Below are positions 1-7,892 of a DNA stretch of 64,000 bases, piece by piece. Below the pieces are notes generated by a model. It was not told where the DNA came from, searched no databases, and was given only the letters and a program-made list of their open reading frames with translations. A program made the position numbers and the translations under genes. Positions within the stretch are counted from its first letter, which is position 1. Each line of letters begins with the position of its first letter. Source of the DNA: Prevotella sp. 885 (GTDB lineage: Bacteria > Bacteroidota > Bacteroidia > Bacteroidales > Bacteroidaceae); contig NZ_NOVE01000001.1 of assembly GCF_002265625.1 (NCBI RefSeq), forward strand, positions 124,001 to 188,000, given 5' to 3'.

Positions 1-653
1 TTAACCTCGACATCGACAAGGGCGAGTTTGTGTCCATCATGGGCGCGTCTGGCTCCGGCAAGTCCACCCTGCTCAACATCCTCGGCATCCTCGACAACTA
101 TGATTCGGGCGAATACTGGCTCGCTGATACGCTCATCAAGGACCTTTCCGAAACGCGTGCAGCCGAATATCGCAACCGCATGATAGGCTTCATCTTCCAG
201 TCGTTCAATCTCATCTCCTTCAAGACTGCCGTGGAGAACGTGGAACTACCGCTCTACTATCAGGGCGTGTCGCGCCGTACACGCCATCGTCTTGCCATGG
301 AATACCTCGAGCGCCTCGGTCTGACGCAGTGGGCGGACCATTATCCCAACGAGATGTCGGGCGGACAGAAGCAGCGTGTGGCTATAGCAAGGGCGCTGAT
401 TACGAAGCCCGAGATAATCCTCGCCGACGAACCGACCGGTGCGCTCGACTCGAAGACGAGCGTGGAGGTGATGCAGCTCCTTGCACAGCTAAACAAGGAG
501 GAGGGCGTCACCACCATCGTCGTCACACACGAGAGTGGCGTTGCCAACCAGACCAACAAGATTGTGCATATAAAGGACGGACTGATAGGAAAGATTGACA
601 TCAACACCGACCATAACGCCAGCCCGTTCGGCATTAACGGAATAATGAAATAA
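1..653 (+). CDS. ABC transporter ATP-binding protein, MacB/LolD type (5' end cut by window)
   Basis: This is the ATPase subunit of a MacB-like exporter and would power the two permeases encoded just downstream. The reading frame is already open at base 3, so the true start lies before the window; the GTG at 30 is inside the gene. Visible motifs in order: Walker A GASGSGKST, Q-loop FIFQSFNLI, signature MSGGQKQRVAIARA, Walker B IILADEPTGALD and the H-loop histidine in VVTHE. The roughly 215 residues seen are close to the full length of this family. It is followed after 11 bases by the first permease. Family assignment is firm; the transported substrate cannot be read from sequence. MacB-type systems export peptides, lipids or drugs, and LolD-type systems move lipoproteins. 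Confidence 0.93.
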   Translation, partial: NLDIDKGEFVSIMGASGSGKSTLLNILGILDNYDSGEYWLADTLIKDLSETRAAEYRNRMIGFIFQSFNLISFKTAVENVELPLYYQGVSRRTRHRLAMEYLERLGLTQWADHYPNEMSGGQKQRVAIARALITKPEIILADEPTGALDSKTSVEVMQLLAQLNKEEGVTTIVVTHESGVANQTNKIVHIKDGLIGKIDINTDHNASPFGINGIMK

Positions 654-664
654 CTGAACTTACT

Positions 665-1927
665 ATGCGCGACACCTTCAACGAAATACTCACCACCATA
701 CGCCATAACAAGCTCCGAACTGCCCTTACCGGATTCTCCGTGGCTTGGGGCATATTCATCCTCATTGTATTGCTGGGCGCCGGCAACGGTCTCATCAATG
801 CCGTGTCGAGCAATTCCAAGAAGTTTCTCGCCAACTCCATGGTGATTTACGGCGGCGAAACGTCAAAGGCTTACGCCGGTATGGGAAAAGGCAGGACTGT
901 GGAACTCAACGACAAGGACATGGCAGTGACCGATAACGGCTTCGCCGAAAACATCGAGGATGTGGGTGCCGAACTCGACCAGCCGTCGCAGACGCTTGTA
1001 TATCGCGGCTCCACCACCACGGGCGTGAACGTCAGCGGTGTCTATCCCAATGATGTTGTGATAAACAAGCGCACGATGATGGTGGGACGCTTCATCAACG
1101 ATCTCGACCTGCGCGACCAGCGTAAGAACATCGTCATCTCCTCCGACATGGCGAAGGAACTGTTGGAGCGTGCACCGCTCAATCTTATGGGACAATACAT
1201 CAGCGCAGCTGGCATTGTTTATCAAGTGGTGGGCATATACGAGTCTGACAAGAGCACGATGGGCAATGATGCCTTCATTCCGTTCACGACGTTCCGCACC
1301 ATCTATTCCAAGGGCGACAAGACGGGCAACATCGTCTTCTCCTTCCACGGACTAAACTCGATGAAGGAGAACGAGGACTTTGAGAACGCTTACCGCTCAC
1401 GCGTCAACCGTCTGCACGATGCAGCTCCTGATGACGAAAACTCAATATGGATATGGAACCGCTTCACGCAGAACCTGCAGATGAACACGGGCACGACAAT
1501 GATACGCACCGCGCTATGGATAATCGGCATCCTGACGCTCATCTCCGGCATCGTCGGCGTCTCCAACATCATGCTCATCACCGTCAAGGAGCGCACGCAC
1601 GAGTTCGGCATCCGCAAAGCCATCGGCGCCAAGCCTTGGTCAATCCTGCGTCTTATCATCGTGGAGAGCATCTGCATCACCACCTTCTTCGGATACATCG
1701 GCATGGTGCTCGGCGTTGCCGCCAATGAATACATGGACGCCACCATCGGACAGGAAAAGCTGGACAACGGCTTCTTCACCCTAAAGGTGTTCGAGGACCC
1801 CACCGTTGGCATCGGCATCTGCATACAAGCCACCGTCCTCATGATTGTGGCAGGAACCATAGCAGGAATCGTACCGGCAAGAAAGGCTGCACGAACAAGG
1901 CCAATTGAGGCATTAAGAGCGGAATGA
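665..1927 (+). CDS. ABC transporter permease, MacB/FtsX family (first of two)
   Basis: Inner-membrane permease of 420 residues with MacB topology: one N-terminal membrane segment (about residues 20-45, starting LRTALTGFSVAWGIFILIV), a large periplasmic domain (about 50-270) and three C-terminal segments ending in PARKAARTRPIEALR. The short cytoplasmic motif ERTHEFGIRKAIGA, just after the second membrane segment, is the usual MacB/FtsX coupling loop. It sits 11 bases after the ATPase and 36 bases before the second permease. Unlike E. coli MacB, the ATPase is a separate polypeptide. The two permeases differ clearly, so they probably form a heterodimer. Confidence 0.9.
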   Translation: MRDTFNEILTTIRHNKLRTALTGFSVAWGIFILIVLLGAGNGLINAVSSNSKKFLANSMVIYGGETSKAYAGMGKGRTVELNDKDMAVTDNGFAENIEDVGAELDQPSQTLVYRGSTTTGVNVSGVYPNDVVINKRTMMVGRFINDLDLRDQRKNIVISSDMAKELLERAPLNLMGQYISAAGIVYQVVGIYESDKSTMGNDAFIPFTTFRTIYSKGDKTGNIVFSFHGLNSMKENEDFENAYRSRVNRLHDAAPDDENSIWIWNRFTQNLQMNTGTTMIRTALWIIGILTLISGIVGVSNIMLITVKERTHEFGIRKAIGAKPWSILRLIIVESICITTFFGYIGMVLGVAANEYMDATIGQEKLDNGFFTLKVFEDPTVGIGICIQATVLMIVAGTIAGIVPARKAARTRPIEALRAE

Positions 1928-1963
1928 ACTGAATTTTGAATTTTGAGTTTTGATTTAATATTT

Positions 1964-3211
1964 ATGATAAAATTCGACATTGACCGCCTTCGGGAAATCA
2001 CCGACACGCTGTCGCGAAACAAGTCGAGGACCTTCCTTACGGGCTTCGGCGTCTTCTGGGGCGTCTTCATGCTCGTGGGTCTTATCGGTGGCGGTGACGG
2101 ACTGAAGCAGCTGCTGTCAAACAATTTCCAGGGTTTTGCCAGCAACTCGGCGATGATATGGGCACAGCCCACCACCAAGCCATACCACGGATTCCAGAAA
2201 GGACGAGTGTGGACGATGACGCGAACCGACATTGAGCGTCTCAGACACAACGTGCCGGAGCTGGACGCCATCACGCCCACCATAACACGATGGGGATCGA
2301 ACGCCACGTACGAGGACCGCAAGTCGTCAGGTACGGTGAAGGGCATCACGCCGGAGATGCGAAAGGTGGTTACGCCCAACCTGCGCTACGGACGCTACAT
2401 CAACGAAATGGACATTGCTCAGGGACGCAAGGTGTGTGTCATCGGCAAGCAGGTATATAAGAATCTCTTCACGAAAGGAGGCGACCCCTGCGGGCAGGTC
2501 ATACGCATCGACTCGGTCTACTACAGCGTTGTGGGCGTCAACTACAGCGACGGCGGAATGCACGTCAACGGCAATGACGAAAGCTCCATCTTCGTGCCGC
2601 TCTCGCTCGTGCAGCAGGTGTATAACCGCGGCGCAGACGTCGATCTCCTTTACGTCACTGCCAAGCCAGGCATAACGATGAGCGACATCACCGACCACAT
2701 ACGCACAGTCATTGCCAACGGTCACGACGTCGACCCCACGGACGAGAAGGGCGTGATGATATTCAATACGGAGATGATGTTCGCGATGGTGGACAATCTC
2801 TTTAAAGGCATCAATCTGCTCATCCTCCTCGTCGGCATCGGAACGCTTCTCGCCGGAGCCATCGGCGTGTCGAACATCATGATGGTGACTGTGCGTGAGC
2901 GAACCGTCGAGATAGGCATCCGCCGCGCCATCGGTGCCACACCGCGCGTCATCCTCACCCAGATCATTCAGGAGAGCATCCTGCTGACCGCCATAGCAGG
3001 AATGAGCGGCATAGTGTTCGTGGTGCTCATCCTGCAAGGACTGGAGATGGCAAACACCACGGACGGCATACCGAAAGCCAACTTCCAGATAAGCTTCTGG
3101 ACGGCCCTCGTAACCGTCATCGGACTGTCCGTCCTCGGAGTGCTTGCAGGACTTGCTCCCGCGCTCAGAGCGATGCGGATAAAGCCCGTCGACGCAATGC
3201 GAGACGAATGA
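1964..3211 (+). CDS. ABC transporter permease, MacB/FtsX family (second)
   Basis: Second inner-membrane permease, 415 residues from the ATG at 1964. A TTG at 1943 is in frame but lies in AT-rich spacer and would add a poor leader, so the ATG is preferred. It has the same plan as its neighbour: an N-terminal segment after SRNKSRTFLTGFGVFWGVF, a periplasmic MacB-type domain, then three C-terminal segments with the coupling loop RERTVEIGIRRAIGA and the ending ALRAMRIKPVDAMRDE. The 36-base spacer before it contains the GAATTTTGAATTTTGAG type of AT-rich sequence that recurs in intergenic regions of this window. It is likely to pair with the first permease. Confidence 0.9.
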   Translation: MIKFDIDRLREITDTLSRNKSRTFLTGFGVFWGVFMLVGLIGGGDGLKQLLSNNFQGFASNSAMIWAQPTTKPYHGFQKGRVWTMTRTDIERLRHNVPELDAITPTITRWGSNATYEDRKSSGTVKGITPEMRKVVTPNLRYGRYINEMDIAQGRKVCVIGKQVYKNLFTKGGDPCGQVIRIDSVYYSVVGVNYSDGGMHVNGNDESSIFVPLSLVQQVYNRGADVDLLYVTAKPGITMSDITDHIRTVIANGHDVDPTDEKGVMIFNTEMMFAMVDNLFKGINLLILLVGIGTLLAGAIGVSNIMMVTVRERTVEIGIRRAIGATPRVILTQIIQESILLTAIAGMSGIVFVVLILQGLEMANTTDGIPKANFQISFWTALVTVIGLSVLGVLAGLAPALRAMRIKPVDAMRDE

Positions 3212-3253
3212 CAATAACCTGAACAATCACTGAATAAAAAACCATACAACGAT

Positions 3254-4363
3254 ATGAAACGATACTTCAAGTACATCATGATGGCCCTCGCCGCCGTCGT
3301 TTTCATCGGAACCTTCGTGTTCCTCTACATCAAGTCGCAGCCGAAACCGGTGGAATACAACGAGTTCGAGCCGAAGCAAATGGACATCCGCAAGACCACA
3401 GTCGTGACGGGAAAGATTGAGCCGCGTAACGAGGTGAACGTCAAGCCCCAGATTTCAGGCATCATCACGGAGATTCTCAAGGAGGCAGGACAGAAGGTGG
3501 AAGCCGGAGAGGTGATTGCCAAGGTGAAGGTCATCCCCGATATGAGCTCGCTCAGCGCTGCACAGGCCCGCGTCAGACTGGCTGGCATCAACGAGCGTCA
3601 GGCACGCACCGACTTCGAGCGTGAGAAGGCTCTCTTCGACAAGGGACTGGTGTCTGCCGACGAGTACGACAAGATAGCTCAGGCGCTGCGTCAGGCCCGT
3701 GAGGAATCAGCAGCTGCGCAGGACAACCTGGAGGTGGTGCGCGACGGCGTATCGAAGACCAACGCCTCTGCTTCGTCCACGCTTATCCGTTCCACAGTCA
3801 CCGGACTCATCCTTGACATCCCCGTGAAGGTGGGCAACTCCGTCATCCTTGCCAACACCTTCAACGACGGCACCACCATCGCCACCGTCGCCAACATGAA
3901 CGACCTCATATTCCGCGGCAACATTGACGAGACCGAGGTGGGACGCCTCACCACCGGCATGACGATGAAGATAACCATCGGCGCCCTGCAGGACCTCAAG
4001 TTCGATGCCCGTCTGGAGTATATCTCGCCGAAAGCCACCGACCAGAACGGCGCCAACCAGTTCGAGATAAAGGCAGCCGTAAACCTCCCCACCAGCAGCG
4101 AGCAGATACGCAGCGGATATAGCGCCAACGCCGAGATAGTGCTCGCCGAGGCACGCGGCGTCCTCTCCGTACCCGAGAGCGCCATCGAGTTCAGCGGCAA
4201 CGACACCTTCGTCTACGTCGTTAAAGGCAGCGGCAAGGAGAAGACATACGAGCGCCGCAAGGTAACAACCGGTCTGAGCGACGGCATCAACATCGAGATT
4301 CGCAGCGGACTGAAGAAAGGCGAAACCGTTAGAGGACCCAAGAAGGTTGCAGGCGAAGAATAG
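3254..4363 (+). CDS. Efflux periplasmic adaptor / membrane fusion protein (MacA/HlyD type)
   Basis: Periplasmic adaptor of 369 residues that would link the inner-membrane ABC permeases to an outer-membrane TolC-type channel. It starts with an N-terminal anchor (hydrophobic residues about 6-25). Next come a first biotinyl-lipoyl half (VKPQISGIITEILKEAGQKV), a helical hairpin rich in Ala, Arg and Glu (about 95-165), the second lipoyl half (STVTGLILDIPVKVGNSV) and a beta-barrel domain. It ends near RSGLKKGETV. It lies 42 bases after the second permease. No TolC-like gene is visible; one could lie before the window. MacA-like role by family; substrate unknown. Confidence 0.9.
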   Translation: MKRYFKYIMMALAAVVFIGTFVFLYIKSQPKPVEYNEFEPKQMDIRKTTVVTGKIEPRNEVNVKPQISGIITEILKEAGQKVEAGEVIAKVKVIPDMSSLSAAQARVRLAGINERQARTDFEREKALFDKGLVSADEYDKIAQALRQAREESAAAQDNLEVVRDGVSKTNASASSTLIRSTVTGLILDIPVKVGNSVILANTFNDGTTIATVANMNDLIFRGNIDETEVGRLTTGMTMKITIGALQDLKFDARLEYISPKATDQNGANQFEIKAAVNLPTSSEQIRSGYSANAEIVLAEARGVLSVPESAIEFSGNDTFVYVVKGSGKEKTYERRKVTTGLSDGINIEIRSGLKKGETVRGPKKVAGEE

Positions 4364-4430
4364 ATTTTGCTAAAGTACTGTATTTAATAGTTTTTAATAA
4401 TATGTAGGAAAGTCTATCAGATAAAAGTCG

Positions 4431-4438
4431 TAAATTTG
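4431..4438 (+). promoter_or_regulatory. -7 promoter element for the FKBP operon
   Basis: TAAATTTG followed by C matches the Bacteroidetes -7 form TAnnTTTG and lies 53 bases before the first FKBP start. No clear TTTG -33 element is seen at the expected distance. The leader that follows is strongly A-rich, as is common in this phylum in place of a Shine-Dalgarno site. Confidence 0.55.
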
Positions 4439-4491
4439 CACATTTGAAAAAAGACACATATATATAATTAAAACAATACACAAAAAGAATT

Positions 4492-5097
4492 ATGAACAAA
4501 CTTAGTTACGCCCTTGGTCTTGGCATCGGCCGCCAGCTCGCACAGATGGGAGCCGAAGACCTCAACATCGACGATTTCTCACAGGCAATAAAGGACATCC
4601 TTACAGGTAAGGAACCGCAGGTGTCTGACCAGGAGGCGCAGAAGCTCGTCACCACATTCTTCGAGGAGCAGGAGGCTAAGCAGCGCGCTGCTGCCGCAGA
4701 GAAATACAAGGACAACAAGGAGAAGGGCGAAGCATGGCTCGCCAACAAGGCTATGGAGGAAGGCGTAGTGGCTCTGCCTTCAGGTCTGCTCTATCAGGTG
4801 CTCAATGAGGGCAGCGGCAAGAAGCCGACAGCTTCCGACACAGTGGAGTGCCACTACGAGGGTCGCCTCATCGACGGCACCGTATTCGACAGCAGCTACA
4901 AGCGCGGTGAGAGCGCCACATTCCCCCTCAACGGCGTTATCGCAGGTTGGACAGAAGGCGTTCAGCTCATGAGCGAGGGTGCCAAGTATCGCTTCTTCAT
5001 CCCCTACCAGCTCGCTTACGGTGAGCGCGGCGCAGGTCAGGCCATTCCTCCTTTCGCAGCACTCGTATTCGACGTAGAGCTTATCAAGGTGCTCTAA
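4492..5097 (+). CDS. FKBP-type peptidyl-prolyl isomerase, no signal peptide
   Basis: Prolyl isomerase of 201 residues. The N-terminal part (about 1-85) is the helical FKBP_N dimerisation region (SYALGLGIGRQLAQM), and the FKBP catalytic domain occupies about 100-201 (VECHYEGRLIDGTVFDSSY, GVIAGWTEGVQLM, YGERGAGQAIPPFAALVFDVELI). The N-terminus MNKLSYALG is not a signal peptide, so it should act in the cytoplasm, unlike its two neighbours. It is the first of three consecutive FKBP genes on the same strand, with 38 bases to the next. The MNKLSYALG segment resembles the internal DSFSYAIGMAQ and ADTLSYAAGM segments of the paralogues, pointing to origin by tandem duplication. Confidence 0.93.
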   Translation: MNKLSYALGLGIGRQLAQMGAEDLNIDDFSQAIKDILTGKEPQVSDQEAQKLVTTFFEEQEAKQRAAAAEKYKDNKEKGEAWLANKAMEEGVVALPSGLLYQVLNEGSGKKPTASDTVECHYEGRLIDGTVFDSSYKRGESATFPLNGVIAGWTEGVQLMSEGAKYRFFIPYQLAYGERGAGQAIPPFAALVFDVELIKVL

Positions 5098-5135
5098 TCC
5101 AAAAACAACATCAGCAAACAACAAAAACAACGATA

Positions 5136-6014
5136 ATGAAAAAATTAACTTTCGTAGCCTTACTGGCTATCGCCGTTGCAAGCTTCGTAGCTTCTTGCGG
5201 CAAATCATCTTCAAACAATGCAAATCTGAAGAACGACGTCGACTCATTCAGCTATGCCATCGGTATGGCACAGACACAGGGTCTGAAGATGTATCTCACA
5301 CAGATGGACATCGACACCACCTATATGGACGCCTTCATCAAGGGTCTTAACGAGGGTGCCAACGCTGGCGACAACAAGAAGAAGGCCGCCTACTACATGG
5401 GTATCCAGATTGGTCAGCAGATCTCTAACCGCATGGTTAAGGGCATCAATCACGAGCTCTTCGGCGACGACTCTACAAAGACCATCTCTCTGAAGAACTT
5501 CATGGCTGGCTTCGTAGCCGGCGTTAAGGGCAAGAAGGGCGCCATGACAATGGAGCAGGCTCAGGCTGTGGCTCAGGCCAAGATGATGGCCATCAAGTCA
5601 AAGAACATGGAGAAGACCTACGGCGCTTACAAGAAGCAGTGCCAGGACTGGCTCGCTGCCAATGCCAAGAAGCCGGGCGTAAAGACTCTGCCTTCAGGTC
5701 TGCAGTATAAGGTCATCAAGGAGGGTAACGGCGCTATGCCTAAGGACACTTCTGTAGTGGAGGTTAAGTACGAGGGTCGCTTCATCAACGGCAAGGTATT
5801 TGACAGCACAAAGAAGAACAACGGTGGCAACCCCATCCAGCTCCGCGCCAATCAGGTGATCAAGGGTTGGACAGAGGCTCTCGTTCACATGCCTGCCGGC
5901 TCTGTATGGGAGATCTACGTACCTTACGATCTCGCTTACGGCGATCGTGAGCAGGGCGATGTTAAGCCTTACTCAGCTCTGATCTTCACCATTGAGCTTG
6001 TCAGCGTTAAGTAA
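5136..6014 (+). CDS. FKBP-type peptidyl-prolyl isomerase, lipoprotein
   Basis: 292-residue member of the tandem FKBP set. It carries a lipoprotein signal peptide with the lipobox FVASC (Cys21) followed by GKSSSN, so it should be anchored to a membrane facing the periplasm. The helical FKBP_N region covers about 30-185 and contains an extra repeat of the helical segment (YYMGIQIGQQISNRM). The FKBP domain is at about 190-292 (VEVKYEGRFINGKVFDS, QVIKGWTEALVHMP, AYGDREQGDVKPYSALIFTIELV). It would speed folding of exported proteins. Spacers of 38 and 44 bases suggest co-transcription with the genes on either side. Confidence 0.92.
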   Translation: MKKLTFVALLAIAVASFVASCGKSSSNNANLKNDVDSFSYAIGMAQTQGLKMYLTQMDIDTTYMDAFIKGLNEGANAGDNKKKAAYYMGIQIGQQISNRMVKGINHELFGDDSTKTISLKNFMAGFVAGVKGKKGAMTMEQAQAVAQAKMMAIKSKNMEKTYGAYKKQCQDWLAANAKKPGVKTLPSGLQYKVIKEGNGAMPKDTSVVEVKYEGRFINGKVFDSTKKNNGGNPIQLRANQVIKGWTEALVHMPAGSVWEIYVPYDLAYGDREQGDVKPYSALIFTIELVSVK

Positions 6015-6058
6015 GCTGACAAGACAGACCGAACAATACTTTACATTATAACAAAATA

Positions 6059-7051
6059 ATGAAGAAGATTTTCACTTTGGCTCTTGCTGCGGTTCTCGCC
6101 ACAGCAAGCGCTACTGCTGCTCCTGCCAAGAAGGACAAGAAGCAGAAGAAGACTTGCAAGACTGAGTGCTGCCAGGCACCCGTCACTCTCACATCAAAGG
6201 CCGACACGCTCAGCTACGCAGCCGGTATGTTCACCACTCGCGGTCTTATGGACTACGTTAAGCAGCAGTTCGGCGTTGATTCAACCAACATCAAGGAGTT
6301 CGTTGCCGGCATCAAGGAAGGCATCGAGAAGCAGAACGACAAGAAGTTTGCTGCTCACGCTGCCGGTCTGCAGATTGCTCAGATGCTCGAAAGCCGTATC
6401 TTCCCCAACGTGAAGAACGACATCAAGCAGACTCCGTGGGCAATAGACAGCCTGAAGTTTAACGCTGGTTTCTTCGCAGGTGTCCTCGGCGACACCACCG
6501 TTATGAAGAACGAGGATGCCAACAACTACTTCACCACCACAATGACTGCTGAGAAGCGCCGTCAGGAGGAAGCCTACAAGAAGGACAACGCCAACTGGTT
6601 GGTTGAGAACGCAAAGAAGGAAGGTGTCATCACGCTCCCTTCAGGCCTCCAGTATAAGGTTCTCACTAAGGGCACCGGCGAGGTTGCTGGCAAGGAGGAC
6701 AACGTAACCGTACGTTACGAGGGCAAGACCATCGACGGCAACGTGTTCGACAGCAGCTACAAGCGCAACCCGAACACCACAACTTTCCGTCCTGACCAGG
6801 TAATCAAGGGTTGGACAGAGGCTCTCACCATGATGCCGCAGGGCAGCACATGGGAGCTTTACATCCCGCAGGACCTCGCCTACGGTTCTCGTGCCGCCGG
6901 CAACATCAAGCCCTACTCTACTCTTATCTTCAAGGTGGAGCTGGTTAAGATAGACCGCAAGCAGGAGGCTCCTGCCAAGGACGTAAAGGCAGAGAAGCAG
7001 ACTGCAAGCAAGAAGAAGGTTGCTGCAAAGAAGACTTCCAAGAAGAAGTAA
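6059..7051 (+). CDS. FKBP-type peptidyl-prolyl isomerase, secreted, with basic C-terminal tail
   Basis: 330-residue third FKBP. A Sec signal peptide (about residues 1-21, ending ATASATA) is followed by a lysine-rich stretch and CKTECC, then the helical FKBP_N region (about 45-190) and the FKBP domain (about 195-300: VTVRYEGKTIDGNVFDSSY, QVIKGWTEALTMMP, AYGSRAAGNIKPYSTLIFKVEL). It ends in about 30 residues rich in Lys and Ala (ASKKKVAAKKTSKKK), unusual for an FKBP and absent from the two paralogues. Predicted periplasmic. A strong terminator follows at once. Confidence 0.9.
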   Translation: MKKIFTLALAAVLATASATAAPAKKDKKQKKTCKTECCQAPVTLTSKADTLSYAAGMFTTRGLMDYVKQQFGVDSTNIKEFVAGIKEGIEKQNDKKFAAHAAGLQIAQMLESRIFPNVKNDIKQTPWAIDSLKFNAGFFAGVLGDTTVMKNEDANNYFTTTMTAEKRRQEEAYKKDNANWLVENAKKEGVITLPSGLQYKVLTKGTGEVAGKEDNVTVRYEGKTIDGNVFDSSYKRNPNTTTFRPDQVIKGWTEALTMMPQGSTWELYIPQDLAYGSRAAGNIKPYSTLIFKVELVKIDRKQEAPAKDVKAEKQTASKKKVAAKKTSKKK

Positions 7052-7072
7052 ATCCAACTAAACATTAATATA

Positions 7073-7111
7073 AAAAGGGGAATGGCTTTATATGGTCATT
7101 CCCCTTTTTTT
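7073..7111 (+). terminator. Intrinsic terminator of the FKBP operon
   Basis: GGGGAATG (7077-7084) pairs with CATTCCCC (7097-7104) across a 12-base loop, flanked by AAAA and a run of seven T. This is a textbook hairpin 22 bases after the last FKBP stop codon. Confidence 0.9.
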
Positions 7112-7119
7112 GTCTGCTT

Positions 7120-7160
7120 ATGGATTCGAGACGCCATAGCCTCCTATGTTTGCCTTGTCT
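7120..7160. repeat. REP-like palindrome fragment (AGGCTATGGCGTC family)
   Basis: GAGACGCCATAGCCTCCT here is the reverse complement of part of a short palindromic repeat that also occurs at 35371-35405, 50767-50798 and 50847-50878. In the longer copies GGCTATGGCG and CGCCGTAGCC form an imperfect hairpin. A related fragment ATAGCCACGCACC follows the large repeat near 7654. It is non-coding. Confidence 0.5.
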
Positions 7161-7260
7161 GCTGTAATTCACAACTGAATAATTCAAAATCGCAGGCGAA
7201 GCCGAGAATAATTCCTAATTCAAAATTCAAAACTCCTAATTCGGACGCCTTGCCATCCGA

Positions 7261-7651
7261 CACAATATTTGCATTTCTAACGCTCAATACTGCCAGCTGA
7301 GCGCACAACAAAATCTTTGGTGCGAAATTCTTGAGTTTTGAGCGTTTGGAGCCAATATGCTTATACACAGCATGTTATGAGGTTTTCTTACGAAGCGCAA
7401 TGAAATCAGACTCGCAAACGAGCCGTTTTTTGCTGCAATAGCGCCACTTTTACACTCCAATAGTGGCACTTTTATCATGCAATAGTGGCACTTTTACTGT
7501 CTAATAGTGGCACTATTGGAGTGTAAAAGTGGCGCTATCGTTAAGCATGGGTGCTGTTTACACAACAAAACACCGTAAAAACAGCAATCTAAATCTCTAG
7601 AATCAATTTTTATTTTGTAACAAGTTTTTACTCTTTGTACGATATTTGCAT
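7261..7651 (+). repeat. Conserved ~390-bp non-coding element, copy 1, with five 22-bp units
   Basis: First of four copies of one non-coding element. The others are at 35641-36036 (inverted), 49695-50084 (inverted, more diverged) and 62256-62648 (same direction). Both ends show RATATTTGCAT in direct orientation. The centre (7437-7546) holds five units of exactly 22 bp, starting at 7437, 7459, 7481, 7503 and 7525. Each has a 15-bp near-palindromic core (AATAGTGGCACTATT or variants) and a 7-bp spacer. The first 28 bases of the array pair perfectly with bases 7511-7538, so the array can fold into one long hairpin. Weaker similarity extends left to about 7185 (ATCGCAGGCGAAGCCGAGAA). No convincing gene lies inside. 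It could be a MITE, a structured RNA or a protein-binding array. Confidence 0.9.
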
Positions 7652-7699
7652 AGCATAGCCACGCACCTACGGACGACAGCAGATTGAGCATTAGCTGCT

Positions 7700-7806
7700 G
7701 GTTCCGCGGAGCGGGACCTATATCAAGAAACCCACTGCAAGCTGCGAAGCAGCGCAGCTGTGGGTACGTACGATACTTCCACCCCATACAGTTCCGCGAA
7801 GGGGGA
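7700..7806. repeat. Cluster of REP-like hairpins, copy A
   Basis: Three small hairpins lie in a row: GGTTCCGC-gga-GCGGGACC (7700-7718), a branched one at 7731-7764 whose outer stem is CCCAC/GTGGG and inner stem CTGC-GAA-GCAG, and GTTCCGC-gaa-GGGGGAC (7791-7806). The same order recurs at 35492-35602, where the inner stem reads CTCC-GAA-GGAG, a compensatory change. The stretch adjoins the large repeat in both places. No gene is supported here. Confidence 0.65.
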
Positions 7807-7824
7807 CTGACATCTATCATTACG

Positions 7825-7871
7825 AAAAAACACAGCCAGCAACAATGTCGTGCTTGTTGTTGGCTGTGTTG
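7825..7871 (-). terminator. Intrinsic terminator of the MaoC-like gene
   Basis: AACACAGCCAGCAACAA (7829-7845) pairs with TTGTTGTTGGCTGTGTT (7854-7870), with one G-U position, and read on the minus strand it ends in a run of T. It lies 22 bases past the stop codon of the minus-strand gene. Confidence 0.85.
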
Positions 7872-7892
7872 TTTACTTAAGAAATCCCGTTC

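Noticed and set aside
1943-1963. TTG start for the second MacB-type permease
   Set aside because: It lies in AT-rich intergenic repeat sequence; the ATG at 1964 gives the normal family N-terminus.
7082-7300. 72-codon plus-strand frame after the FKBP operon
   Set aside because: It starts within the terminator hairpin and runs over REP and AT-rich repeat sequence.
7437-7546. CRISPR array in the 22-bp units
   Set aside because: Repeats of 15 bp with 7-bp spacers that are the same in all copies do not fit CRISPR, and no cas gene is present.
7494-7820. Minus-strand open frame inside the large repeat, with a similar one at 62490-62771
   Set aside because: The frame exists because the element is conserved at DNA level. 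It is broken in copy 3, has no start or leader signals, and the palindromic array explains its repeated sequence.
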